Origin: Cannabis sativa
Lineage: Eukaryota > Streptophyta > Magnoliopsida > Rosales > Cannabaceae
Length of the DNA: 64,000 bases
NCBI RefSeq assembly: GCF_029168945.1
Contig: NC_083601.1
Span: forward strand, 37,375,660 to 37,439,659
Direction: 5' to 3'
In this document: positions 22,482 through 34,900 of the stretch, piece by piece
How the letters are laid out: each line of letters opens with the position of its first letter
Numbering within the stretch: position 1 is the first letter of the stretch
Notes under the pieces: model-generated
What the model saw: only the letters and a program-made list of their open reading frames with translations
What the model was told of the DNA's origin: nothing
Database searches by the model: none
Made by a program: the position numbers and the translations under genes

Positions 22482-25400
22482 ATGGTGAGGCCGACTAGGG
22501 ATGCAATCGAGACCTACATGTCCCTCACCGGAGCGTCGGAGTCACTCGCGCTTCAGAAACTCGAGGTTCAATCTCGTCTCACCTTCCATTTTCCAGTGCA
22601 AGTTCTTAATTGTTTTGATTTTAGAGCCAGTTTTCAGATCAGCATTTGCTGCTTATGGCTTTTGTTCATGTTCATTGTGCGAGATGGTGAAGTTGTCTCC
22701 TAATTTGACTAGAGTTTTTCTTTTTAATCAATTGTTGCTTGCTGGTTTAAATCGCTCCTTACTAACGGCATTTGTATTAGGAAATTACGTACTAAGATAA
22801 TTTTACACTTTGTAATGTCATTGTCTTTGGTAAATTTTGAGCACCAAACATGTAAAGAGTGTATAGTATTGTGGACATTTGGAATAAATGGTAGAGAATT
22901 GAGCCATATATAAAACATCTCATTGCCAATTGGCTTTGAGATGGAACCCATAATTCTCAACATATAGAACTGAGTAGCTAGACCGAAAAGAGAAGAGATT
23001 AATACTTATTTATTATAATATAAATGCAATGATATTGTTGTTCACTTCCTTGACCCCTTACATAAGCCTTCCCAACCTTTAGAATTTGCATTATAAGTGT
23101 TGTACAGGTTCTGCTACTGAGATAAAGTTGGTGTGCTTCGTTTGCTTAATTGTGTTACGCTTCTTTGATCAGCTTGAGTTTGGTGACTCACGTTTTGATA
23201 TTTGAACAGGAACATGGAGGAAATCTGAATGAAGCTGTGGAGGCACACTTTAACGATGGAATTACAGGCATGAATGACGGTGGAACTTTGCAACAAAACA
23301 CATACATGTATGTATGACAATGGCGCTTTGCTTTGGATATATGTTTTCCTGGTATTTGGAGAGATGATATAATGGGAATGTCGTTGGTCCTTTTCAAACT
23401 TATTTTGATTTTTTGATTTGTGGTCCAGAACGAATCCTTTACCAGCTGCCTTCCCACAACAAAATTATACTGATAGGAATAATGAGCCTCAAGTTAGAGG
23501 TGGATTTTTTCCATTTCTCTCTGCTGCTAGAAGCTTCAGGCCTTCTTTATTACTTGATCCTAATTACAGAAGGGATCTTTGTAATCGTATTGGTGCTGGT
23601 GGATTTACTAGTCGTGAGCCACTAGTTACACAGCCAGCGCCAGCGCCAGTGCCAGTGCCAGTGCCAGTGCCAGTGCCAGTGCCAGTGCCAGTGCCTTTCA
23701 CTAGTATTCCTGGGGACTTCTATAGTAGGCATGATCAGATTCAGCATTCAGGACTCAGTCCTAACCTTGGCAATGATCATATGCCAACAGAATATAACAC
23801 CTCACAAGTGGACAACCATGTGGAGGATGAAATGCTTGAAGCTGCAATTCAGGCATCAAAGCAAGAATTTGAAGTGAGTATCTGGATTAGAAATTATACT
23901 CCCATTCTATACTATCTTCCCTGTCCTAACTTTATTTTTCTTGTTCTTGTGCTGAAACAATGTTTTTTTTTATTCAATTTTGTAAGAAAAATTCCTCTGC
24001 GGATGAGGACATTGCTCGAGCCCTCTCATTGTCTTTGGAGGTTTGTAGTTCTTATATTCAGTAGTTTAGATTATATTATTTTTGTTCTTGTTTTCTTCTA
24101 AAATTAGGAATTTAGACAGCTGAGCAAGAGCAAGCAGTGCGTGAGGGGCAAATGAAAGATTACGATCAAGAGCTTGGAACTCATAGATGGAAGGTGTGAT
24201 ACTCTTGCTTATGGTGCATTTGAAAAAGGAAAAAAAAAATCTTATTTTATTGCTGCTTAGACATACATGTTTACAAGAAAAATGGTCTGATGCATTAACA
24301 CAAATTTGGCATTTCTACTCTGATTTGTACAAGAAACTCATTGTTTTAAAATACAGGCATACTTCTACACATAAATTAGGTTTTTGAAAAAGGAGGAGAG
24401 TAGGGTTGGGGGCTGGGTGGTTGGTCATGTATGTTAAGTTATGTTCAATTCAAATCCTATTTTCTAGAGGGGAAGGAGCTTCTGCACTGTAACAAAATAA
24501 AAGCTCCTGATTTCCCCCATAAAGATAAAGATATGTTTGTTATAATGAAAAGGTATTTGTCTTACAGGTAGGAAGCTCATCAAACCAAAATTTAGCTAAG
24601 AATGCAGAAGAAGAGCAACTAATTAGGAGAAAATCTAACAGCAGTGCTAGTAATCTTCCTCCGCACAGTGATGGTGCTTTTCACTTTGCAGAGGTAATAT
24701 TGTTTGCTGACAACATTTTGAAATGATACACATAAAAAAGAAATTGATCGACTGTTTTCTGGAAATGAAGTGGGGCGACATTTCTTCCAAAGAGATTGAT
24801 GAAGCACTAATGCTTGAGAGTGCGATTTATGGTGGAATTTCTGAAGGGGCTTCAAAACAGTCATTGGATGCACCTCAAGTGCAAAGTCATCCAGAAAGAA
24901 ATGTGATTCCCAATCTTCCTGTACACAGCCCTATATCACCTTCTCTCTCAGCAAGCCGATTACTTAAAGAGCAACAGGTTTTAGCTGCCTGCTCTTTTTT
25001 TTTATTTGTATTGCAATACTATTGACCGTTGGGAATGAATTAAATATTTCTTTGGCATGGCAGGACATGGAATATCATGCATCATTGTTACTTGACAAAG
25101 AGAAAGAAGAAGAATCCCATAAGAAAATTCACAGTGAAGTGGTATCTTTTGGTTTTTGTTCAAAATTTATTCCAGTGTTTGATGAGAAATCGTTTGTGCA
25201 CCTGATTAATATGTATTTTTTTTGAAGTAGTTATGTTTCCCTCACGTTTTATGTGTTTTAAGAGGTTAAACCAATTATTGCTCAACACTAGAATTTTTGC
25301 CCAAGTTTCTGATCAATTGATTTGCAATTTCGATAATGAGGTTCCTTTATATTTCTCCTATAGTATTTTGGTTCACAGGTGTTATAATGTTTGTTCATAG

Positions 25401-26471
25401 TTGATTGTTTAGTTGAAATAACATATGAGCAAAAGAGCGTGAATGGTACTGAAATCCTGAGTATAAATGACACATGGGAGGAGATATCTTAACTCAAGAT
25501 TTTGTGTGCATTTGGTCAAAATTGCTGAATATTTTGCATTCACCTTGATTAAGTGGTGTTGAATCCCCACATTAGTACTACAGCGGTGAAAAACAAGTGA
25601 CATAGAAAATACCTTACCTTAGAAATGTCATGTACTGAATCAAAATAAAGAATGTCCTATAAGTACTTTACATGGTATTTGATTTTACTAATATGCTTTA
25701 ATGTACTGATCAGAATTGTTTTCCAATATAACTTGACATCTGAAAGTTGTCTCATAAAATTACTATGTTGAACATTGATTGTTACTGCTCCCTCAAAGTT
25801 CGGTGTGATTTTAGGTTGAGATATTCTTATGAAGTGTATGTTCTATTCTGTGATGTTGAATTTGCAACCCAACCCAACCCAATCTATTCTATTTTATTAT
25901 TTCTCAATAAAATGCTAAAAGAAATATATCTATTCGTGTCTTATGTTACAGGAACATGAGAGAAATTTAGCTACTAAGAGTAAGAAAGCTTCTCTTCTGT
26001 CTGAACCAGCATTAGAAGATGAGAATGCAGTGACTCTTCTTGTTCGAATGCCAAATGGAAGTCGCCTCGGTCGACGTTTTCTCAAGTCCAACAAGCTTCA
26101 GGTAAATGTCAGAAATATGTTTTAGGTTTAATTTCATTCTCTTATCGCCCAACTAACTGGAAATTTGTATTATTTTTAGCTTCTATTTGACTTCATAGAC
26201 ATTGATGGGGAAATGAAGCCTGGAACATACAGAGTGGTAAGTTTTCTTTTCTTATCAGCAGCTGTCATATTAAGCTGAACTTTCACCAGTTCTCATGTGC
26301 TATGACAAACTCATGCATTATATGGATAATCTATTTATTTTCTTCTCCTTTTTCGACGAATAGGTAAGGTCATACCCGAGGCGTGCTTTCAATGTAGATG
26401 ACAGCTCACTAACTTTGAGTGAAGTAGGCCTGACAAACAAACAAGAAGCTTTGTTTCTTGAGTTGGTTTAG
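22482..26471 (+). CDS. PUX9: plant UBX domain-containing protein, PUX9-like
   Basis: Eleven exons: 22482-22565, 23210-23307, 23429-23873, 23987-24040, 24116-24193, 24568-24693, 24771-24977, 25064-25141, 25952-26101, 26180-26236 and 26364-26471. All are GT-AG and keep frame, giving 494 aa. PUX proteins are adaptors of the AAA-ATPase CDC48/p97. An N-terminal UBA-like domain ([20 protein letters not shown] through [10 protein letters not shown], residues 7-51) should bind ubiquitin. Several UIM-like acidic helices follow ([43 protein letters not shown]). A C-terminal UBX domain (about 415-494) has the CDC48-contacting loop as SYPRR. Residues 130-150 are a Pro-Val repeat encoded by ten GCCAGT-type hexamers. 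Domain order UBA-UIM-UBX fits the PUX7/8/9/13 group. PUX9 is chosen mainly from gene neighbourhood, so the exact paralogue is uncertain. The ATG at 22482 gives the conserved MxxPTRDAI start. Confidence 0.9.
23633..23693 (+). repeat. in-frame hexamer repeat in PUX9-like exon 3
   Basis: Ten tandem six-base units (GCCAGC then GCCAGT) encode alternating proline with alanine or valine between the UBA-like and UIM-like regions. Near-identical units predict length variation between alleles in steps of two residues. Confidence 0.9.
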
Positions 26472-26548
26472 CCCCATACAACTTCTTCTATAAAGACTTC
26501 TGCCTGAGCATGTTGTTCTACAGAAATTTGTAGGCTAATACAACACTT

Positions 26549-26596
26549 AAAAATTGACATGGTTCATTTTCAAAAAAAAAAAAAATTGACATGGTT
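26549..26596 (+). repeat. micro-insertion with 16-bp direct repeats
   Basis: A 16-bp repeat starting AAAAATTGACATGG (26549-26564 and 26581-26596) flanks CATTTTC plus an A tail. The duplicated target starts with an A run, as expected for cleavage at an L1-endonuclease-type TTTT/A site. It lies just downstream of the PUX9-like stop codon, probably in the 3' UTR. Confidence 0.65.
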
Positions 26597-27272
26597 GGTC
26601 TTTTAAAACCTGAATATAATTTCCCAAAAGATTGTCTGTTTGATTTAATGGTGATGTATATATTTTCGGTTCATGTTAAATGGAACATCATCATCATCAT
26701 ACCTTGTCTTGAAATATGTTAAAACCAGGTAACCATTATTTCTTCATTTGTTTTTCTTCTTATCCATCCTTTACCTCTCAAGTCTTACACTGTTAGAGAC
26801 GAGAGGGTTGGAGGGAGAAGGGTCAAGGGAGAGATAAAATGATAAAATTCCTTGTTTGGAAAGAGAGAGGGAAAGGAAAGGAGAGATGGAGGGAGACTTT
26901 TTTCCTCCAATTCTTCAAAATTCAATGTCTCTATTAGTGCTCTATAAGTGTAAAAATTCAAGAAAATGACAATATCAACAATAATTTCTCTCTATCCTTC
27001 CAACTTTATCTCCAATACCAAACAACACAAAAGAAAAGTGTAGAAAAGTTATACTCTCCATCCCTCTTAAGTTCTTCAAGCATCGTAGTCTCCATTCTTT
27101 CCACCAAACTTATCTTTTAATAGAAACGTTTATACAGATTAGTATAGACATAACTTTTAAGATAGGACTTTAGAACCAATAGTTTAATTTGTGTGATGGG
27201 TGGTCTCGGAACTAGCTTTAGTGGTATTTTAATTTAAAATAGAACGTAGAGTTTCATATATTTTAATTTAAA

Positions 27273-27310
27273 TGGAATATGCCTTTCCAAAAAAAAAAAT
27301 GTGGAATATG
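27273..27310 (+). repeat. micro-insertion with 9-bp direct repeats
   Basis: TGGAATATG at 27273-27281 and 27302-27310 flanks CCTTTCC plus eleven A and TG. The A tail lies near the right repeat. The repeat is short, so confidence is lower than for the 16-22-bp cases. Confidence 0.4.
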
Positions 27311-29442
27311 TTATTTTTTTAATAGAAATAGAAAGAAGATAAATCATCTAGAAGAAAAGATATAAATTGATCTAAAGAAAAGACACAAATTCATCACGTT
27401 AAATCCCCCACTAAAAATGTAATATGAAAAAGAACAAGAAGTTCTACCAAAACTATGAGCAGCTCTGTTAGCAGAACGATAAATAAATAAAAAAGAAATT
27501 ACAGTCATTAGCAACTAATCGAAAAGGAGAATTCACCATCATCTGACTCTGAATGGCTTTAACTGCCACTAAACAATTCATCCCTGCTACTACCGTTGGC
27601 TATTTTTATTCTTAATCCAACCGAGAATATTTTTAATGCTTATAATTTCAGCAAACTCAAGTTCTACATTCCCATCACAACAAATGGTATTAGCTTCAAC
27701 AAGATAGTCTAGGCGATCACGAGTTACCAAGCTAATGCCAAACTGATGAGTTACAACAAACAATGTGGTATCAATATTTATCTTGATTTGATTCACTTGA
27801 GATTTACCCAAATCTTGGCACCATCTTGTGCCACACCATTTAATAGTTGTGTATTGGGCATTCTTCTATTGTTGTAGATACATATATGCTGAAGTAACCA
27901 CATCATTCTCACTTAAAATCTTCTCATTCCAAAAAAAAAAAAAAAAAAAATTTCAAGCTTACCAAATAGCCCAACACCATGCCTTCCGTTTCCTTAACCA
28001 CCAAAGCTTTAACCTGTTGGAGCCAAACAAAATTAGCCCCCAAATCTAATACCATATTGCCATTATATTTGCTTTATCCAAAAACTGAGTAGACAACAAA
28101 CAGAAAATAAGACTATGAACAATCATCTCATCCTCACGCAAATAAATAGCGCAATATCGTTGAACTGGTACATGCTTCAAACTAAGTTGATACATCGTAG
28201 GAAGACACTAAGTACACGCATATCATATAAGATCTTTTACCTTTGGAGAAATTTTGAATTGCCACAAGTTACGCCAAAATCCAGAATTTCAATCACCCCA
28301 CGCCCCTTAAGTTGTTGCACTAACTGATAAGCACTCTTTACCGTGTAAAAGCTTAAAATCTCCTTACTCCAATAATAACAATCATCCTTAGCCTTGTCAC
28401 TCAAAGGTTTACTCAAAATAAGAAGCTTATCTCGTTCCTTAAACAAATCACAAACCACCTCCACATCCTACAGTTTGGATCTAGCTCGAAACAAACTACT
28501 CATCACCTTACCAACCAAATCCAAAAATGAAAAATAACATGGTAACTAAGGAGCTTCCAAAATAGAGGCATTTTCTCCATCCCCAATATGCATATGGGCA
28601 CCAGATATAACAAGAAACTTAGCTTCCTAAATACACTTCCAAACTAAATTAGGATTATCCCCAAAATTAGGATCAAAGTTACCATCGCTAAAATCCTATC
28701 TTCATCATCATTGATCTCTGAAAATTCCACTCAACCCGATCATAAGCTTTACTTATGTCAAGTTTAAATGCCATAAACCCATGACTCTCTTGTCGCTTTT
28801 GTTTTAAATAGTGCATCACCTCTAAGAATAAAAGCATTTTGAGTATCCCAAACTACTTGATCGAGAAGACCCTTCATCTTATTAGCTAAAACCTTAGACG
28901 CCATTTTATAAAGAACATTACACAAAGAAATAGGTCTATGATCCTCCATATTCACTAGGTTCTTCTTTTTTGAAATTTGTACTATGTTTTTGAGTCATTG
29001 AGCCCCTCCAAAAACACTCCGTGTTCAAAGAAATTTTGCACCATCTGAACCACATCACGACAACCAATATGCCAAAACTATTGATAAAATTCGAAGGCAT
29101 ACCATCAGGGCTAATAGACTTGTTAGGTTGCATCTGAAACAGAGATTTTCAGACCGCACCCTCATCAATAGGCTCTAACAAACTCAAATTTTGGGTTGCA
29201 ATCACTGTGCATGAAATAAAATCAACAAATTTTTGCCAACCAATAGGTGAAGCTGTAAAAAAATCCATAAAATAATTAACCACTAGCATGAAAATATTTA
29301 TTATTTTGATACCCTTCTTTCAACTAAAATTGTTTTTTTGCTTAGATCGTTTTTTCCAACTCTTCCGTTGGTCAAGTATATCATATAAGCCTAAACAGAG
29401 CCAACATCCTGTCAACCCCGCAACCTTTTTATACTATCCTTA

Positions 29443-30465
29443 GGGCATCTCCAATGGAGAAACCCAAATTTGGTGTTAAATTAACACCAAAAAACTACTA
29501 TTTAAACACTAATTTTTTTTTTCAATTCCAACCACAACACCAAAAAATTACACCAAATATTATATTATATTCTTTATTATTCTATTATTTTATTAATATA
29601 ATAAGAATATTATATTCTTTTTTATTCTATTAGGTCCAATATGTGAATGTCCAACTCAAAGACTACTAATTATTGTATTATTGATATTTAATTTTTTTTT
29701 ATATTTATTTCAAGCCTTATGGTATTTTTGACAAGTGTTGCTCAAGCTTTGTTGTATTTGTGATAGTTTAATTATTGGTGATAGTCCAAACTGCAAAAAT
29801 TGCACCGCATCGTACCATTATTTACGGTGCGGTTTTCGCAATATTTTAGTTTCGCGGTGCGGGTGTGGTTTGGAAAATTAAAAAACCTACATGTGTGGAT
29901 TGGTTTAAAAAAAATGGTCAAAGACCGCAATACCCGTCCTGCGAACACCCCTAAATTATTTTTTTAGCACACTTAAAAATATATAAATACAAACTAATAC
30001 ATTTATAAAAGTTTTGATTAATATTTATTTGTCTACAGTACCCACCTAAATATGGTGGGACACTGTAGATAAACCCAAAAATGATAATGCAAGGGAAACT
30101 TACAAAAATACTGGAATTTGGGTTAACTTTTACAAAAATACTGTCACACGGAATTTGTTTCAAAAATACTGTGTTTTTATAAAACACCAGTAAAACACAA
30201 AGCAGTATAACTCAAAACAACAGTAGAACACTAGTAAAACACCAGTAGAACACCAGTGAAACTTAACACAGTATACTGCAGTATGAAACTTATAAAAAAA
30301 CACAGTAAAAAAGTAAAAAATACCGCATGACAGTATTTTTGTAAAAAAATAGCAAAAGTTAATATACCATGTAAATTTATCTAATGCAATTGCCCTCTAA
30401 TTCGAGATAGTTTTGGTGTAATATCACACCATAAATGATGTTTTGGAGGCACATTGGAGTTCGCC
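29443..30465. mobile_element. PIF/Harbinger-like nonautonomous element, copy 1
   Basis: The element starts GGGCATCTCCAATGGAG and ends in the imperfect reverse complement (CATTGGAGTTCGCC), flanked by TTA on both sides (29440-29442 and 30466-30468). This matches the 3-bp TWA target duplications of PIF/Harbinger elements. It inserted into the LINE between the endonuclease and RT regions. Shared internal segments with 61322-61944 include CGGTGCGGTTTTCG and TTTCGCGGTGCGGGTGTGG. It is longer than copy 2 chiefly because of the nested insertion at 30093-30381. No transposase was recognised. Confidence 0.75.
30093..30381. mobile_element. nested MITE with 8-bp TSD inside the Harbinger-like element
   Basis: A 289-bp segment is absent from the paralogous element at 61322-61944 and is flanked here by TAATGCAA (30085-30092 and 30382-30389). 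Its ends are imperfect inverted repeats (GGGAAACTTACAAAAATACT on the left; the right end reads GATAAATTTACATGG on the other strand). Inside are tandem ACACCAGTA-type repeats. The 8-9-bp duplication suggests a hAT- or MULE-derived MITE. Confidence 0.75.
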
Positions 30466-30692
30466 TTACATTGCTTAATTCGTCGACCAAAATTACCACT
30501 AATCTCCTTTCCCCAAATTCCAACCTTCTCACTACGATCACTAATTTTTTTATTGAATGTCAAAAATAACACCATCTTTTTCAGCACTCTTTCACAATCT
30601 GATGACACATCGAATCCTTAGCCCAAGCATTTTCAATACGAAAATTCATTCGTAGAGGATTTGACACCTTCCGAACTGGGTCTAAAAAAATA

Positions 30693-30876
30693 GAGAAATG
30701 CTAAAGGGCACCAGTGGTGCCTAGCACCCTCCTATGTGTCAATATCGCTATTGGTCTAATTAAGTATCGGGTCCCATATAATTTAATATAATAGCTTTTA
30801 GGGAGTATCGCTAGCCAATCGCAACGCGACATGTCGCAAAGGTGCTAGGCACCACTGGTGCCTAATAGCAATGCTC
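30693..30876. mobile_element. MULE-type MITE, best-preserved copy
   Basis: A 184-bp element with about 35-bp terminal inverted repeats (left GAGAAATGCTAAAGGGCACC, right reading GAGCATTGCTATTAGGCACC on the other strand) and a perfect 9-bp target duplication AAAAAAATA (30684-30692 and 30877-30885). It is inserted in LINE sequence. A diverged copy lies at 6285-6466 and a fragment at 6227-6279. Confidence 0.85.
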
Positions 30877-31420
30877 AAAAAAATAGGGCAGTAGTGAGAA
30901 CTAGAACCCTCCAGATTAAACAACTTTTCTTGCAGAAAGTCATCAAGCTAAAGATTGGACACCAATGCATGATCCAATCGAACCTCAGTCCACCTACTAG
31001 TGCCTCTTCCCTTTTCCCAGGTAAATTAATGACCCGTGAGAAAGCACATTATTCGAGTTATCACCAAGGAAGAGAGGAATCATCTTTCAGCTAACGAATT
31101 AAAGTCCAAGAATGCATCCTAGCTAGCCCCCCTATCTGGTTCATAATAGAAACCAGTTAACCACCAAGGTATCATACCCACCACAGTACTAAACTCCACA
31201 TCTATATGACTTTTCAAGAAGTTAACTTAGCTTCATCTTGTTGTCGCCACAGTAATGCCAAACCCCCACTCCTCTCATGAACATCAACCACAAACATCCC
31301 TTCATGACCAATCTGACACCGCACCCAATTCACTGGGGTTAACTTCAGGATATCATTGAAATATATTATTCTAGTTGTCGAATTAGTTTCTCAAAACTCT
31401 TTACTAACTTCTCCAAAACA

Positions 31421-31921
31421 GTGAGATGAAAAAAAAAATTCAAAACAGTTTTTAACTTAAAAAGTAATTTCTTATTTTTCATCTTTATAGAAACTAAACC
31501 ATACAGGTCCATAAGTTAAAATTTATCAAACAGTCTATTTTGTTCTTAATTATACTTTTTTTTTCACCATTTCATTTTGATGTAGTCACTTTGATTATTA
31601 TCAATACTCAATTGTTCAAAAAAAAAATATCCATATAGACTTTGCGAAATTAAAAAGATTAGATGGTGCATTTTATAAATGACATTATCAAGTACATTTC
31701 TTCAACTAAAACTTCCGCCACTCTAAGATAAGTATTGTACGAACATTTCTTCTTCTTCTTCTTCTTCTTCCTCTTTTTTTTTTCAATTAAAAAATTTAAT
31801 GAAGATAATGTTGAATACAATTTCTTTCCATTGATTATGTGGATTTCTATTCAATTTCAAAGAATCAATTTTCCAATAAAATGATCAACATGAAATTGTT
31901 AAAAAAAAAATGAAGGGATTC
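31421..31921. other. intergenic, downstream of PMT15-like gene
   Basis: AT-rich stretch with a (CTT)n run at about 31747-31773. It should contain the 3' UTR of the methyltransferase ending at 31922. No other gene or element is recognised. Confidence 0.5.
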
Positions 31922-34900
31922 TTATGAACTACTTTCAATTTCTCTTCTTTTATTGATGGAGGCTGGTTTTGGAGCTGTCCAATACTGCTTGTACGCTAAG
32001 AGTATCTTTACCCTCTCAAGGGGTCCATCTTCATGGTCTATAATTCTTGTACTGTATTGCATTGTATCCATAATTCCTTTCACCTTAACAATCATATCCA
32101 CATCATCCCTTAAAATAACACTACCTTCTGGTCTCAATATCCTATCCATTTCTAAAAGAATATGTTCCATTTCACATCTGTAAAAATAAAACACCCCAAA
32201 AAAACAAATGGTTAAAGACAAAATAAGAAGATATTAAAAAGAAAGATGTGAGGTTGATTAGTGATTACCTGTCCTGATAGATGCTAAAAACTGAATCTGC
32301 GTGAATGAAGTCGTAAGTTCTTGGATAAGTAGACATGGCCTCGCACCTACCATAACAAAACTTCACAGTAAGCTTAACTATCTCAGATAAAGAATCGTTG
32401 TGCTGAAAAAGTATGTTGTCCAATCTAAATAAAATAATACATTTTAAAATTGGCCTTCTCTGGATGTTAGCAACAGAAGAAACCAATCAGAAGGGCAGTG
32501 ATCCCCTGACTCTTTTTCAGCTTTTTAAAACACAGCATATGCAAAATCCACTCTGGATTATTGGGATTTGGCTGCTACTGAACAGCATGAAATCCCAAAC
32601 AGCTAATATGAACAAGAGAGTAAGTTGAAGAGGGCATTACCAGTTTTGGTAAGTTCCAATCAATCCACGCTCGTAAATGACACCAAGGGTATTAGTCTCT
32701 GAGTCAACAGGGATAACATTCATAACCCAAACAGGATCATTGATTAGTGCAGCAGCAAAGCCTCCCAAGTAGGAGTTCATGTCAAGCAAATTCCGGTATC
32801 TTCCTCGCTCTGCCAATTGACTGTCAATTTTTTTGTAATATGCCACTCTCTTCTTCCACAACTCTGAATTTTCCATGAAAATCTCAGGTGTAATTCCAGT
32901 CAAACTTCCACTGCTTATCCTTGGAGGCACAGAAGTCAACCTTTCTGGCCATTTAGCCACCTCACCACCTGCCACTTCTCTTATGTCTGTTACACTCGGC
33001 AGTGGGGTCAGACATTTGTCCATTTTAGTGTACCTGTAAAAAAAAATGGTGAAGAAAAAATAAAGTCAAATCTAACGGGCTTCCGATTTTTGTTGACTTG
33101 GCAAACTACAGAGTACAGAGTCTATAAAATAATAAAAAAAGTAATCCCAAAGAGAGTTTGGCATATAGGTGGACAGGTTAACAAATAAATTAGGAATATT
33201 GATGGAACAGACACCTATTGGTCTATCAAATGCTTTTGCAATCACAATGGGTTTGGTATCACACTTCCAAAGCACACTCCAGAACTAGAACTTTTAAACA
33301 AACAAGCTATTTTCAAATAAAAGTGGGGTTATAATTGACAAAACAAAGCCTAACAAAAAAAAAAGTGTAAATAAATTAGAACATAATAATGAAAGCCTTT
33401 TTCCTTTCACATTACCATGCTTTGTCTGGATCCTGATCTTGACAGAATTTTGGTTTCTTGAAAACCTTGCGATTCAACCTACAGTGGACATGGTTAGTTG
33501 GTTTCTGCCAAATGGCAAGATCATTTTTCTGCTTCAATTTCTTCCAGCAAAGGCTTTTGGCGACAGCCTCGATCCCATTCTGCTCAGCTTGGAGATCTTC
33601 ACGAGTTCTATTCCAGCCTTTCCAGTGGTTCTCCCAATTTATGGGGGGCCCAGACAAAATCCAATATCCACCGGGACGCAGAATTCGATCAACTTCAATC
33701 AAATAAAGGCCATCTGCATAATCCAACATGTTGAGAATTAGAAACAAACAATTGTTGTCCCAGACAATGTGGGATAAGAAATACAAAAAAGATGAAAGTT
33801 TTGGTTAAGTTTGTATTATTACCATATTGGCCCCAAGGAATTAGGCAGCGAGAGCAGTGAGCCATGTCAAATGCTCTTGAAGGGTATGGAAGTCTTATGG
33901 ATGCAAGAATTCCAATTAATGCAGGAACTCCTCTTTCAAGAGCAAACTGGACCTGAGCTTCATGGGTGTCCCTTGGGGCAAACGACACTGCCAAGATGTC
34001 CCTGGACAGTAGGTAAGCACCCCAGCTTGCAACCTTTTAAGAAAAAAAAAACACATCAACAGACATTATTAACAAATGATTTAAAAACTGAGAATTTGTA
34101 CAAGCATATAAAATATGTTTCATTTGTTAGTTAATTAAATAAACAGAATATAAAATAAGAATAAGGAAATAGGTATCTTAGAGAGTTCAGTTATGAAAGT
34201 AAGAGTAGTTGGCTTGTGTATTAAGAGATGTGACTAAAAGAAACCTGTTCTACACCCAACCCATATGAAATAATAATAATTACTAAATTAATAAAGTAAA
34301 GAGTAAACTGCAAGTTTTACTTAATTATTTAATTAATGACATTTAACTATGAGGAAAACAGAGAGGAAATTTTTCACATTGACGAACATCTCTGCCAAAG
34401 GCTGAACCAATTGTTGGCGCTCAAATTATAAAACAATTATACTCAAAGAATGTCAAAGTTCGTTGAGAAATGAAATGAGTCAGTCAATTCTATTATTCAT
34501 TACCTAGACTTTACCACAAAGTTGTTACATGCATGACATCAACATATTTTGAATTTTGGTGTTGAAACAAAGGGTTTGGTGTCCAAAATCAAACCTGTCA
34601 TTGGGTTCCTAAGCGGGCAGTTTTCACCTATAACAGACCTAAATGTAGCTTTCAAAACCAATTCTCGATATCAGTCATTTCCTAATAAGCTAATACAATA
34701 AACGGACACTACCCTAATGAATTCGCCATGTTGATAATGGGTCTTAGTCTTCTTGGATCTGACAAAGCTTGCCACATTTCATTTTCTTCTTCAATAAGAA
34801 ACATTCATAAATGGATAACACAGCCATGTGACCCAACGCAAATTAGGACAACATATTTATCAAATTAGTACAAGATAATATACAGTAAGCTACTTAAAAG

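Larger units (their letters stand above)
27400..31420 (-). pseudogene. decayed L1-like LINE (EN, RT, zf-RVT, RNase H)
   Basis: Read on the minus strand from right to left, fragments follow the order of a plant LINE. About 31420-30890 is endonuclease-like (GMFVVDVHERSGGLALLWR, then a HALVSNL-type tail). About 30690-30470 is the linker to RT (NAWAKDS; IWGKEISGNFGRRIKQC). About 29270-28760 is reverse transcriptase ([37 protein letters not shown]). 28464-28237 is the zf-RVT region (YWSKEILSFYTVKSAYQL). 27811-27400 is a C-terminal RNase H-like domain (KINIDTTLF, NRAAHSF). Many stops, frameshifts and deletions separate them, including loss of the RT catalytic part. Two DNA elements (29443-30465 and 30693-30876) interrupt it. 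A derelict, immobile copy. Confidence 0.8.

Noticed and set aside
27273..27310. Treating this as equally strong micro-insertion evidence
   Set aside because: The direct repeat is only 9 bp and the tail is followed by TG, so it is listed with lower confidence rather than as a key case.
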